From Tetrapyrgos nigripes (lineage: Eukaryota; Basidiomycota; Agaricomycetes; Agaricales; Campanellaceae): a stretch of DNA of 64,000 bases. Numbering within the stretch: the first letter of the stretch is position 1; each line of letters opens with the position of its first letter. The notes below the pieces were generated by a model. It was not told the DNA's origin. It saw nothing but the letters and a program-made list of their open reading frames with translations, and did no database searches. The stretch covers positions 1 to 64,000 of the forward strand of contig JAACJM010000343.1 of NCBI GenBank assembly GCA_013368315.1. Direction: 5' to 3'. Shown piece after piece: positions 20,815-32,787 of the stretch. The translations under genes and the position numbers were made by a program.

Positions 20815-21520
20815 CAGCGTCCTGGACACTGCATGTGTGTTGTGTGTACCATCTGGAGGGGTATAAGAGATGTGTACAGAGAGATGAGCAATCCACACAC
20901 TCAATCTTGCAGTCTGTTGCACTAGCTGTGCATAGCATCCTAGTTTGACAGGCTGTACTTGAACCAGTTGCTGTACCTAGCATCGTGGACGCTACAGAGT
21001 CCGCTTTGTATGCGGACCATATAGTGTACTAAGATCATATGTATTAAGTTGCCCCCATTGTCTGTAGCATCCCAGATGCTACATGAATGCAAGATTTACC
21101 CTGTGAAATAGTATGATAAAATGACCCCAATATATGCATTCAGACAATTGTAATTGGGGTGTATTTTAGTCGCTGTACATAGCATCGTGGACCGTTTTGT
21201 ACACGAACCATATTATATACTAAGACCGTTGTCTGTAGCGTCCGGGACGCTATGGGATGGCTCTAAAAACATTTCAACAGAAAATGACATGTTTTAATTC
21301 ACCGGATGTGTGGCAACCTGAGTGAATTAATTAACATATGCAGTCAAAGACCACAGTGATCCTTCTCTGTCATGGTAGCGTCTCGGACGCTTGTGGTACT
21401 GTGTGATATATGGTGACCTGCTCACAGAGGTGTCCTGGACACTGCGTGAGTGCTTGATGTATCATGTGAAACTAGTATCAGTGATAGTCCATAGCGTCCT
21501 GGACGCTATGGGATGGCTCT
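20815..21520. repeat. Array of eight short palindromes (AGCGTCCnGGACGCT)
   Basis: Eight interrupted or perfect palindromes built on (T)AGCGTCC-N-GGACGCT(A) occur at about 20815-20831, 20978-20994, 21064-21082, 21180-21193, 21236-21252, 21377-21391, 21430-21442 and 21491-21508. Spacing ranges from 56 to 163 bp. Two of them (21236 and 21491) extend into a shared tail ATGGGATGGCTCT, and two others are embedded in a longer degenerate repeat (GTAC.TAGCATCGTGGAC). No gene covers the array. Confidence 0.85.
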
Positions 21521-21729
21521 GGACATCACTGACCCCGCCATTCTGGAATTTCTACCATGCGAACCACTAACCTACTATTATATCAAGTCCTACTATGATA
21601 GAATCCCTGTTATGATGGCCATTGTGATGGCTAGCGTAACTATAGGAAAACATAAGTATGTATGTGAGGCTACGCTAATACAACTAGTGCATAAATGCAA
21701 CCCACAGGCTAGAGCAGACCTCTTCAACG

Positions 21730-22260
21730 TTGTCCTCAACCCAAGCCCACAGCTTCCCAAAAGTCCGAGCCACTTCCAAAAATGCCTGTGGTAGCCATCA
21801 ACGACACTTGCGCACTAGATATTCCAGTGATGTGCCTGTAAGTAAAACCTACAGAAGCAGAAATACCAGGAATAATTCGTTTAAAAGCATACTGATAACC
21901 TGTATGGGTGCTGTCAGTCATCAAAAGCTAAAGTCAATGACAGAAGCTGACGACTCACAATTTTGTTAGGAGCAGTAGGATGCATACAAGATAGACATAC
22001 TGGGATATCTTCCAGTTTGGCCGAGATTCTGGCGGGGTACATTCGAAAATGCCAATTGACACTCCTTTGGACATATTTGACTGCCAGAAACAAAGGAGAG
22101 TTGCAGGTACTTTGTGGGATGCCTCAGAGCAGGATTAACACTAGAGTGTTGACATACTTGAATTTGAGGGCCAGGACACAGTGTCGACGAAGTTATTTGC
22201 GAAGATGGTTTGCAGTGCAAAGCATCATGTGACTCTGACCAAGGAAGAGGCGATACATAT
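21730..22260 (-). pseudogene. Unrecognised coding fragment
   Basis: On the minus strand a stretch encoding HFRMYPARISAKLEDIPVCL and CMHPTAPNKI is followed by an intron-like segment (GTGAGT ... ACCCATACAG). It resumes with GYQYAFKRIIPGISASVGF and MATTGIFGSGSDFWEAVGLG. The family is not recognised, and both ends dissolve into non-coding sequence. It is probably a remnant of a transposon or of a fungal multicopy gene. Confidence 0.3.
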
Positions 22261-23033
22261 TCTGGCTACTGCAGAGTGCACAGAGAGCCACGAATCAATA
22301 CGACAGAAGTCCTAGATAGACGTCGGGAATGAAGGAAGGAACAGCTTCACGGTTAGTCTGGAACAGGAGGATCTTGCATGCTTGGCTCTTAGGTGTTTTG
22401 CGTAGTTAGAAAATTGCTGGCGGAACGCATAGTTGTGAGCTTGAAGTTTGATGTTTCCTATTGTAATGCGTAGATAAGAAAAGGAAGCGTCAGCTGAAGC
22501 CAAAGTCGGTATACAGAGACGTATGAATGTAAGAACTTGCCTATGAACAGTTTGATGTGATACCAAAGACGAAAGATAGAGAGAACAAGAACCCCCTGAG
22601 CTCATTAGTAAGATAGGTATACGCTAGAATAGCAATCATTACACACCTGGATCATTTCCTGCGATTTCTACCTCCAAAACCACTTGAAAAGCGCTGACAT
22701 ACATATGTCTGTACAATGCACATACATCTATGATGGGAACGAGAGGAAGTTGACCCGTTGGGACACTTCCATTAAATTTCCCTAGTACAAGAAGGAATTG
22801 TGGCAGTGGGACGTCGCAAGAGTCCGAGCAGAGCCGCTTGTAGGCCTGAGGAGCAGAACTGGAGGTGTCTGGATGATCCGGTTGAAGGTGAGGAGTAATC
22901 TTGCCAATTTTTGATCCCTATAAGCGACAAAATGCACTTCTTGAGGTCCAGGGGTCTTGATGAAGAAGCTAGACTGGCAGAAAGTGAAGGATAGACTGAT
23001 GTGAGAATTACTTGGTGGAAGAAGGAAGAGGAC
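22261..23033. other. Intergenic, no supported gene
   Basis: Short open frames exist on both strands but show no motif and no exon structure. The segment ends at the target duplication of the gypsy element. Confidence 0.5.
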
Positions 23034-23038
23034 GCGAC

Positions 23039-23212
23039 TGTAGCGGATTTGTCCGGTTTTGGACTCCACCCCTATCTCAAGTACCCTGGTCTATCTCTCT
23101 AGGTATAAATACTTAGCCTGCTTGTATTTTCGAGTCCTTAGTTCTACCTAAAGACAGCTTACAACTGTTCTCGAAGCGTGTGAACTCTCCATGTAAGGAT
23201 CTCAACCTTACA
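23039..23212 (+). repeat. Gypsy 5' LTR
   Basis: This 174-bp LTR runs TGTAGCGG...CCTTACA and contains a TATA-like TATAAATA. It differs from the 3' LTR by one 23-bp indel (about 23142-23164) and a single substitution at 23191 (A here, G in the 3' LTR). Confidence 0.95.
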
Positions 23213-23384
23213 TATTTTGAACAGCCCAACAGCTATCAAGACAAAACTCTAGAAACTCGTTTATATCTCTCTCGGTACCTAGCTTCGAAGACCTGGACAT
23301 CATCGGCTGATCACTGTCTGACATTCCTCTTCGACGCTATATCTCTCTCTCAAATCTCTGTTATATTCTTCATCTCTTGTTTCT

Positions 23385-26206
23385 ATGGCTTCTGGTACTC
23401 ATTACAATCTGCGCAGCACCGTTAAGGCTACTGCTGAGGCTGATAACCTCGATACCCATGAGTCCTCAAGCCCGTATACTGTTACTGACCTCTCTTCATC
23501 CATTAGTAACCATAATTCCTCAACCGTTTTACCCTCCGCAAGTGCTCCTACTCCAGTGGGAGGCATACGCGATGAACGTGTTGCTGCGAAATCCTTCAGG
23601 GATGCGGCTGCATTTTCTGCCACAGCAATGGGTATTTTACCTGCTGATGGTGCCCATCAGTCAGCCGAGTTTGCTTCCGAGCATGCTGTGGCAGCTGTAG
23701 GGAAGCCAGTAGTGACAGGTACCAGTATTACCAATACTGTACCTTTAGCCCAGGAAAATAGATTTTCAGTGCCTGGAAGTTTTGATACCCCTGAGCTTAT
23801 CACGGACGATGACAGAGGGTCTTGGACCACCGTTGTTCATCGTCGTTCCCATCGTGCACGTAGTCTCGATGACTTGAGGTCCAGAGACATGAGTACTGAG
23901 TATGTAGATACCCCAAGTAAGAGGGGGTTATCTACTGAGCAAACTGCTACCATCTCGGGAGCAGAAAGGTCCATGACAGCTGAACAATTAGCTGCCGTCG
24001 ACGCACGTAATGAGAAAGTTAAAGTCTTAAGAGACTTACTTGTGCAAGATGACACGATCTCCTCTGAGAAGGAGAATTTGGAGCCTTCCTATGTTGGTAA
24101 AGGTAAATTCGTTGATAAGAACAACGAAATTATGGATGACGAGCTAGATCTCGAGAAGCAATGACAGGCTATTCTTGAGTGGAATCAGATGCAGGACGCC
24201 ACACTGAAGAATGAACGTAGCAAAGAAGCTACTTTGAAGAACGTTCAGGTGAAGGAACCTGAATCTGTTAGCTTGGATAGCTCTGAAGTGGTGTTCGTAA
24301 GAAAAGACACCACAAAAGAGCTAAGAAATCTTCTAAAGACAAGAAGGTTAGGAAAGAACCCATGTCTTATCAGCGTAAGGTGGATAAACTTACGCGTGGA
24401 GATTTGAAGTCCAAGTCGAAAGACATTCACAAACGCGACGTTACCCCAATGAATCAACTTCCAGGTAATAGTCGTTTAGCTCGTTTGCTTGGTAACAAAA
24501 AGTCTAAAAGCAAGACTAACCGTTTGCACAAGCAAAAGAAGAAGAGTTCAAAGAAGAAATCGCGCAAACGCCACGCGCGTAAAAAAACCTCTAGTTCAGA
24601 TGAGGATTCCTCCGACTCGTCGAGCGGCTCGGATAATGAATCCGAGTCTTCAGATAGTAGCTCATCGTCTTCCAGTGAGAGCGAAGAGTCAAGCTCATCG
24701 ACTAGTACAGACATATCGGACCATTCATCATCGAGTTCAGACTCGTCCTCGGACTCGAGCGATTCGGATTCTTCGGATTCAAGTTCTTCAAGTTCTTCTT
24801 TAGACGATCAACGTAAGAAGAAGAAGAGGAAATATTCGAAGAAAAGAAGGGGATCAAGAGAAGCAAGTGCTTCCTTGCTCAAAAACCTCGCACCTACCAT
24901 TTATGATGGTACTCCTGACTTAGAGAGATTTGAAGCTTTTGTTATGGAAGCTTCAGAATGGATTAAGGCAGGAAAGGTGCCTGAGAACCAACAGTGCTAT
25001 GTAGTATCTTGACGCCTATCCAGGATCGCTGAACAGTGGTTTTGGCAGAAGATCGGTGCTGAACATTCTAAGTGGGAACTTGGAGATCTCTATGCAGAGA
25101 TGTTCAATTATTGCTTTCCCCTCGACTTAAGTGATCAGCAGTGTGCTAAGCTGCGCGAGTTCTGTCAAGGGAGTAAACGTGTAATTGAATATGTACACGA
25201 ACTTACCTTATTACTTAACTTAATGGGTGGTGCGAGAAGACGCGACCAAGTTATTAAGTTATGGGATGGGTTACGCCCTGAAATTCAGATGGAATTGCGT
25301 TGTAAAGACTTTGATAAGATGGTCCACAAATGGGATGAAATTGTCAAAGCCGCTGAACGAATTGAGATTGCTTATCTCGAGCAGCGTCGTAACCATGCTA
25401 AGAAAGCACAAGACGACAGTGGCAAACCCAGTGGTTTGGCTAAGTCGGAAGGGCTAAAGAAATTGGGGAAACCAAATTTCAGAGGAAAATGGAAGAAAGA
25501 GAATAATAACTCACCTCCTGCTCCAGTTCCAATGTTGTCCTCAAGTGCCACATTTAATGGTACTCAGAAACCTCAGAATAACCCAAGTGCTGGAGGGCGT
25601 AATAAGCCGTCAAATCAAAATAGAAGAGCACCTGGGAACCATTCTGAGGCTTTCCACAAGAAAAAGGCTGAAATGAAAGCTAAGGACTTATGCTTCAAGT
25701 GCGGTAACCCCGGACATTTCAAAAGAAATTGTCCAGAGAACAACACTGTTAGAGCAAAGAGAAGAGGTCCTCCTGGACGATTCTCAAACAATATTGCATC
25801 CAGCAGTGCTAGATTCGAACTGAAAAGTGAAGAGTCAGCAGATTTGGATAGTACCACGCAACCAGGTTTATCCATTTCGATGATGAGTTTTGAATTGTTC
25901 GACTCACCTACGGATAAATTGTCTGAACCCACTGAGAGTATCGACGATACTTTCAGCTGGAATAGCGATCGCACAGAAATGCCCACACTACAAGAGGTTT
26001 CCGATTCCGAGGATGAATACATGTCTGATGACATGTCTTCTGATAACTCAGAAGCATCCTTTGAGGATCTTGGACTTGAAGTAGTCAGCATGGACACGCA
26101 TTCAGACGCATCTGAGGATGAAGAATGGTTAGGGCCTGAGTACTTATCTGAATATATCAGAGAGTACTTACCGGTCCCTGACCTGGCAAGCAGAAACTTT
26201 GCATGA
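23385..26206 (+). pseudogene. Gypsy gag
   Basis: The start at 23385 reads MASGTHYNLRSTVKATAEA. TGA interrupts at 24162. A frameshift near 24290 leads into a Lys-rich segment, then a long Ser/Asp/Glu tract (about 24590-24800) and a second Lys/Arg-rich segment (KKKKRKYSKKRRGSRE). The capsid-like part follows (NLAPTIYDGTPDLERFEAFV), with TGA at 25010. A CCHC zinc knuckle (CFKCGNPGHFKRNC, near 25690-25732) and an acidic tail end at TGA 26204-26206. Gag packages element RNA. The alternation of basic and Ser/Asp-acidic blocks is unusual and could be phosphorylated or bind chromatin, which is inference. Confidence 0.85.
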
Positions 26207-28594
26207 GAATACAATCCTGAAGAGGAATGGTTGACTTGTAACGATGGTCGACTAATGTATTCGTGGGTGAGCGAGGCGAAAGAAGTCTTTGGATACCCAG
26301 ACACTGATTACTCCAACTTCTTTTTACACGGAAAAATCGACTCTGAATGGAGGGTCGATGAAGTCGGAGACATGATCGCCGCCGCTGCTAGACACATTTT
26401 GCACCACTTCGCTCCATACCCAGGAGACGAGTATAGGTGGGGAAGTCATCAATCAGATAGAATTCAAGTGTATCGTTACAGCGATGAATTCTACAGTATT
26501 GATGATATTGAGTCAGAACAAGGCATTACTCTTGTTCCTATTCATCTGCTATTGAATGAAAATTTTCAATTAGCTTCCTGGTATGCTAAGGCTAGAGCTA
26601 AACAACAAGCTTTAACTTACGATAAAGCTAAATGGTCATCGCGAGACAACTCAATAGGTGACGTATTTGCAAATGGTCTGCGATTTTGGTTATCGTTGGG
26701 TGAACACAGGTACCCAGAGAACGAGGACACTGAAATCATCCCTATCTCCTTGAGATTCCAAGTATGTCAGTACTATGAGAACCCTGAGAAATATTCCATA
26801 TTCGATAATGTCGAAGGAATTTTCGGGGATATCACTTGGGAAAAGATCCTAGACCCCAGATTCAATGCAATTGAATGGTGGATGAATGTTCTTCGAGAAG
26901 AAAATGAGTCTCGTCAATTAATCATTGACGAGTGGGAGCGTGAAGACGAAATTTGTCGGTTCTGTGAGCGTTGTAAACAAGAACACCACGATCAGACTCA
27001 CCTTTGGATAGCCCAAAGACAGAACGATCCTCTAGCTCGTGTGCTAGAGGAGAACATTCAGAACAGTCCTCCATTCTTTCTGAATGGGAAACCTTCTCCA
27101 TTTGCGCAAATCATGGCATGGACCACGAAAGATGGTCAACGTGTAGAATTCATTGATCACAAAGTTAGTCTTGAATGGGCATTTACCAGAGAAAACTTAA
27201 TGATTCCAGAATTTTGTCCAGGAAAAATCTGGGCCATGGCGAGACAGGACATTGAGGATCTCGACATCTCGGTGCTGAATTTTGACTATCCAGCCATGGG
27301 AGACACATTAGCAGATGCAGCAGCAGATAAGCTATGTCGTTGGGTGCACGTCGATGGAGAGTTTCCTCGGACAGACTCGGACGAGCAGTACTTAGTGTAC
27401 CAACATCCGAGTAGACAGGATGTTTATACCATTGAAGACACTGTCAGAGAATTCAAAGTTGATGTTGCTAAAGGTCAATTATTGAATAAGTGGTTTAACT
27501 TACCTGAATGGTATAAGAAACGTGTTCAACGCGCTGAGGAAGCTTTGATCAATAGCTTGAAGGGTCCTATCAAATACGAATTTCTACCAAGATTATTTAA
27601 TGAACCTTTGGATGAATTCATGCGCGAACTCGACCAACGCATGCAGTATTCAGACACATACTTACACCTTTTAGAAGGTCAATTGCAATGGGAAGAACGG
27701 AATGGCTTTGCTCACTTTGTTTCCATTGCAGGGATATATGTCGAGCCAAAGACATTTCCAGGAATACAACGAACAGCCAGAATTGTTCGTCAAATAGGTC
27801 GTTTAGTGCCTAAGCCTATTGTGATTGTAGTCAAGATCAATGGACAACCGTGTCATGCATTGATCAACTCAGGTTCACTTGGTGATTTTATATCTACACA
27901 AGTGGCAGATCAGCTAAAACTGAAGAAGTACTTGGGAACACCCTTACCTCTGCATTTAGCTGTTCAAGGATCTCGTTCCAAGATCCTATGTGGCACTGAG
28001 GTTAATTTCCAGTACCAAAACATCAATTGTGACCACTGTTTCGATGTGGCAAACCTATCTGGGTACGATGTGATCCTAGGAACACCCTTTATGTTCTCAC
28101 ATAAGGTGTGTATAGGTTTGAACCCAGCTACCATCGAGATCGGCAGCTGGGAAGCGCTTCCTATTGAAGGGGAGAATGTGGCAGAGGTCAGAACTCACGC
28201 TGTAGGTATAGAAGAACGTACCTTAGAGTCCGCTAGGGAGGAATTACGCGCCTATGCAGAACCCATCTGTAAAGGAGCAGCAGATACTCCACTACCCCCT
28301 TTACGAGCGATTAATCACACAATCCCTTTGATTGATGAGGATAAAATTTATCCTTGGCAACCTTCTCAATGCCCCGAGGCATTTCGCGAACAATGGGATT
28401 TAAAACGTCGTGATTATTTAGCTACAGGACGCTGGCTAGTTACAACGGCTGGTAATACGAGTCCTATGATGCTTATACCTAAATCTGCAAAACAAAGAGA
28501 TCAATTATGAACAGTCTTTGATCTGTGAGAAAGGAATAAGAACATATGAAAGATAGCGTCCCCTCTACCCAATATCGACGCTATTACGCGTCGA
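26207..28594 (+). pseudogene. Gypsy protease region and start of RT
   Basis: Coding continues in the same frame after the gag TGA (EYNPEEEWLTCNDGRLMYSW). A long spacer of unknown role contains a Cys motif (CRFCERCKQEHHDQTH). The aspartic protease follows near 27820-28140: HALINSGSLGDFISTQVAD, then YDVILGTPFM. The active-site triad, normally D-S/T-G, reads N-S-G (codon AAC at 27866-27868). The RT start lies at the end: KRRDYLATGRWL and DQL, then in-frame TGA at 28508, 28526 and 28547 within an otherwise conserved RT N-terminus (TVFDL, ERNKN, ASPLPNIDAITRRV). Confidence 0.88.
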
Positions 28595-30763
28595 GTGGCC
28601 CGCCACAGCTTCCGAAGCATCATAGACAGCAAGAATGCATACGAACAGATTCGTATCATCCCTGAACATGTCTCTCGATCCGCATTCTCAACACCGGATG
28701 GTACCATGGTTAGTCAAGTGTTACAAATGGGTGATTGTAATGCAGGTGCTACGTACCAAGCCTTGATGAATCACATCTTTGCACCATTAATAGGCGTATG
28801 CATGGACATATACCTTGACGACATAGTAGAGGATCATGTCAAACATGTCAAAATGGTAATTGATATCTTAAGAAAAGAGAAACTATACCTGAATGGAAAA
28901 AAGTTGAATTTTCTTGCGGAAGAGTTAAAATTACTGGGACAAATTATCGATGATAAGGGCATTCGGATGGACCCCGAAAAGGTCGAGTCCATCGCGAACT
29001 GGAAGGTACTGACGACTAAGTCGTTAGTCTCCGGTTTCCTCAGGGCAGTAGGTTTCCTTGCAGACGACTTGCTGTGTATCCGTGGTCCAATGGGTGTCTT
29101 GCATGCAATAACTGGCTCAACCGTGCCATTTCAGTGGACCTATACGGAGCAGAGAGCTTTTGACAAAATAAAACAGACGGTTCAAAAGCTTAGGGATCAT
29201 TCGAGAATACCGTTGGATTACTCACCAACACGAAAACTGATATGGTTGGTCACCGACGCTAGTGCTGCTAGCGTCGCAGGCGTCGTCAGCCAAGGAGATG
29301 AGTGGAAGACAGCTAAGGTAGCTGCCTTCTTCTTGGCGAAGTTGAACTCAGCACAACAAAATTACGCTGTTCATGAACTTGAAATGCTTGCGGGTCTCAA
29401 GTCGATGCTGCGACATCGAGACGTCCTTCAAGGAGTTAAGTTCACGTGGGTAACGGACCACAAGGGTCTAATCCATTTGCTCAACCAAAAGGATTTGAGT
29501 GGTCGTCAGGTGCGTTGGATGGAAAAGATGTCGGAATTCGATTTCAAAATCTTATATGTCCCTGGGGAAGAAAACGTGTTATCAGACGTGTTGTCTCGTA
29601 TATATACAAACGACGCACCTGGTACTGTTAGATCCAACACCGAATACACCTATTTTGATGATAGTTTTGACAACGAGAGCCTACAGGCTCATGGTGTTAC
29701 TATGCCATTGAAAACGGGTATTGAAGCGGATGTTGCGCGCAGAGGAGGTCGGAAAACTGCTGAACCTGTGGAAACCGGTCTTCCTGAGACGTCAAAGGAA
29801 TTTGCGAAACGTATGAAGGATTTTGTATGCATAAAAGGTCCACGACGCGTCCAGGAGGGCGTGAGTACTAATAGCCAACCAAAAGCAAGTACTTCTGCGC
29901 AAACTCTGGTTATGGAATCGGATTTTCATTTGGCCAGGGACCCAATGGGTCCAGATAAAGCCAATGAAAAGGAGAAAGCGTCCGAGAAGCTGTATATTCG
30001 GATACCAGCTCAACGCAAGTCTCAAATGACGGCTGACATTGAACCGGTAATTAATCGGAATCCGGTAATTCAACCGGATAGCCGATCCGAATCACAGCCA
30101 TGCGAGGACGCGTCAGACGCATCCCTTCTCTCAGCCCTCACTCGTTCCAGTGACGGGCTCGACTTTCTTAGTCTGATCAAGGACAATTATGATCAAGACC
30201 CATTCTTCAAGAAGATACTTGAAGCTCCAAGGGAATTCAAGAACTTTGAGTGTACTGGAGGTTTTGTTTATCAAAGACTTTCTAAGGACTCTAGGCTTCT
30301 ATGTATTCCTAGGATACTGGTTAATGGAAGAAGTTCTGTGGAAATAGTGATCTCTGAAGCTCACTCCATGCTGGCCCATCTGGGAGCCCACAAGACTCTG
30401 AGTTATCTAAGGGAACAAGTGTGGTGGAAAGACATGGTCTCAGATGTCCAGTCTTTCTGTGAATCTTGCAAGACTTGTAAGCAATCCAAGCCTCCAAACC
30501 ACAAGCCCTTTGGGCAGTTGCATCCTTTGGACATCCCAAGTAGGCCTTGGGAAGCTATAGGTATTGACTTTGTTGGTCCACTACCAGAATCCAAGAATAG
30601 AGATGGCAGTTTTGACTCTATTACTGTGATCATAGATCTATTCTCATCTATGGTGCATTTGGTACCATCTAGGACTACATACACAGCCAGGCAAGTGGCT
30701 GAACTAATGTATGAACATGTTTACAAGCTACATGGTATTCCTAAACGGATTGTGAGCGATTGA
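28595..30763 (+). pseudogene. Gypsy RT, RNase H and integrase N-terminal part
   Basis: RT motifs are clear: YEQIRIIPEHVSRSAFSTPD, LQMGDCNAGATYQALMN and the catalytic YLDD at 28811-28822. Just after YLDDIV about four to five residues usual for the family are missing (EDHVKHVK follows directly). RNase H shows LVTDASAASVAGVVSQ, NYAVHELEMLAGL and VTDHKGL. The integrase has an HHCC zinc site (HLGAHKTLSYLREQVWW ... CESCKTCKQ), the first Asp in IGIDFVGPLPES and the second in RIVSD. The frame ends at TGA 30761, at the Arg of the conserved SDRD motif. Confidence 0.92.
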
Positions 30764-30778
30764 GACTCGCTATTCACT

Positions 30779-32626
30779 TTGGTTTTCTGGAAAAGGTTAC
30801 ATGAACTAACTGGTACTCAGTTAAACATGTCTAGTGCGTATCACCCTCAGTCCGATGGAGCCACTGAACGAGCGAATCGAACGATAACGCAAATGTTACG
30901 CTCTTGTATCTCGGCCAAGCAGAAGGATTGGGTAGTTAAGCTACCTGCTATTGAATTTGCTATCAATAGCGCTCGATCTGAGTCTACGGGATACGCACCG
31001 TTCTTTCTCAATGCTGGACAAATGCCTAGGTCCATGATTTGGAATTCCAACATGGTGGATGAATTTCCTGCGATACGTACTTTCGCCAGGCAGAAGCACA
31101 TGGCAATTATGGCTGCGCACGACCACATATTGGAGTCTCGCGTCAAGCAAACACGAATGGCCAATAGGAAACGACGGTTGGAACCATTTCGTGAAGGGGA
31201 ACTGGTATATGTCTCCACGAAGAATTTGTCGTTCGAAAAGGGTTTAACAAAGAAACTTCTACCTAAGTTTCTTGGACCTTACAAGATTTTGAAAGACTTT
31301 GGTAATCATTCATTTCATGTGGATCTACCTTCTACATTCATTCAAAGAGGAGTCCACCCTGTCTTTCATGCATCTCTACTCCGAATTCATGTCCCCAACG
31401 ATGATCGTCGATTCCCGGGACGTCTCGAAAGTCAATTACTCGAGACGCCCGAAGTGGAACCACAATGGAAAATAGATCGCATTGTGGCGCATGCTGGATT
31501 GCGCAAAGAAGCGCAATTCAAAGTACAGTGGAGTTCAGGGGATTTTTCCTGGTTGTCATATCAGGAAGTATCTGACTTGCCCTGTCTCTTGGAATACCTG
31601 GATCTGCAAGGATGCGAAGGGATTTCAGATTTACCTATGGGTAAAATCGACAGACTACCAGATTCAGAAGAACCCGCGTTGATGGGCCTGAATTTAATGT
31701 CCTATCTGTCCGACTCTTTTTCCGCCCTTGCCTTATATTCCGTAGAGATATTTGAATTCCCCTCCATTGTACATTCCCCATCCATATCCGACCCTACCAA
31801 CGACCGTGGTGCGACTGTTAAGCTCCTCAAAGAGCTCCCAGGTCCCGACACTTATGATCCCCCCGAGGAGGTCGACTTTGACGTGATGTCGACAGACGAC
31901 AATGATCCACCCAAAGGCACGTCTCACGCTGCCAATCCTCACGTCAAAGACCCCGTCATTCCTGCTGTCAAACCTGTAACTACCTCTATCACCACCGACG
32001 CCACTCCTGCTGCCGCCTCAGCCGTTGCCGCTGGCCACGTATCCAAGCGCAAGCCGAAAACGATCCGTACGGCTGCCGAGGAGGCCGAGTACCTCGCCGC
32101 GCGCACGGACCCCAAGAACGTCAAGTTTAAATACTTTTCGAGGCCGCATGCGGAGTACTGGCTCGTTGAGCATTGCGAGAAGACCTATATGTTCTCGTCT
32201 ATCCAGTTCCGGATGGAGTTGCAGGTTGGGAAAGAGTTGAAGAAGAATGGCAGGTTGCAGGACAACGTCACCCTTTCACCTCTCTACGACATCATTTCCA
32301 AGGCTTTCACTAACGAGGCGCTTCCTTGGAAGTTGCCTCTCGTCACTCCCTACCCTCACCACAATGATCCGAAGGCTCCAAAGCCCCAAGTCGAATACCG
32401 AGACCGTCCTTTCCCACCAAAGTCCCTATTCCAGTTAGCCAATCACGAATGCTTCACAGATACCGTCGTTAAGCCCGGACTTGTGGTTGTCAAGGAGGAA
32501 CGCCTCAAGGCTCTTGAGAATATCGCCGCCAACCAGTCCGTCAATGCCTCTCGTCGTCAGAAGGAAGGAGGATCCAAGAAGAGGAAGTTGAATGATGTTG
32601 GATCTACTTTTAAGTTCACTTTCTAG
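30779..32626 (+). pseudogene. Gypsy integrase C-terminal part, chromodomain-like segment and C-terminal extension
   Basis: The third catalytic residue is the Glu of AYHPQSDGATERANRTI. A GPY/F-type module follows (KFLGPYKILKDFG...HPVFHASLLR). A chromodomain-like segment (WKIDRIVAHAGLRKEAQFKV, SGDFSWLSYQEVSDLPCL) probably guides insertion into chromatin. Beyond it are about 300 more residues not usual in the family: a Pro/Thr/Ala-rich part, a globular part (FKYFSRPHAEYWLVEHCEKT) and a basic end (GGSKKRKLNDVGS). This tail has richer GC than the rest of the element. It ends at TAG 32624-32626. Confidence 0.85.
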
Positions 32627-32787
32627 GTGAACTACTCACTCGGTTTCAATGTGGTATTGGCTATTTCGTCGTTGGACACCCGTCTCGTTGCTTGTTTGAT
32701 TTATTTTGAAGTTTCTATTGTTAAAAGTGTTATTTACCCATGGTCTCTTACTTACAAGTAGGGCATTCCATACCCTAGGAGGGCGTA

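Noticed and set aside
20815..21520. CRISPR-like array
   Set aside because: Palindromic units are irregularly spaced, degenerate and in a eukaryotic genome without cas genes.
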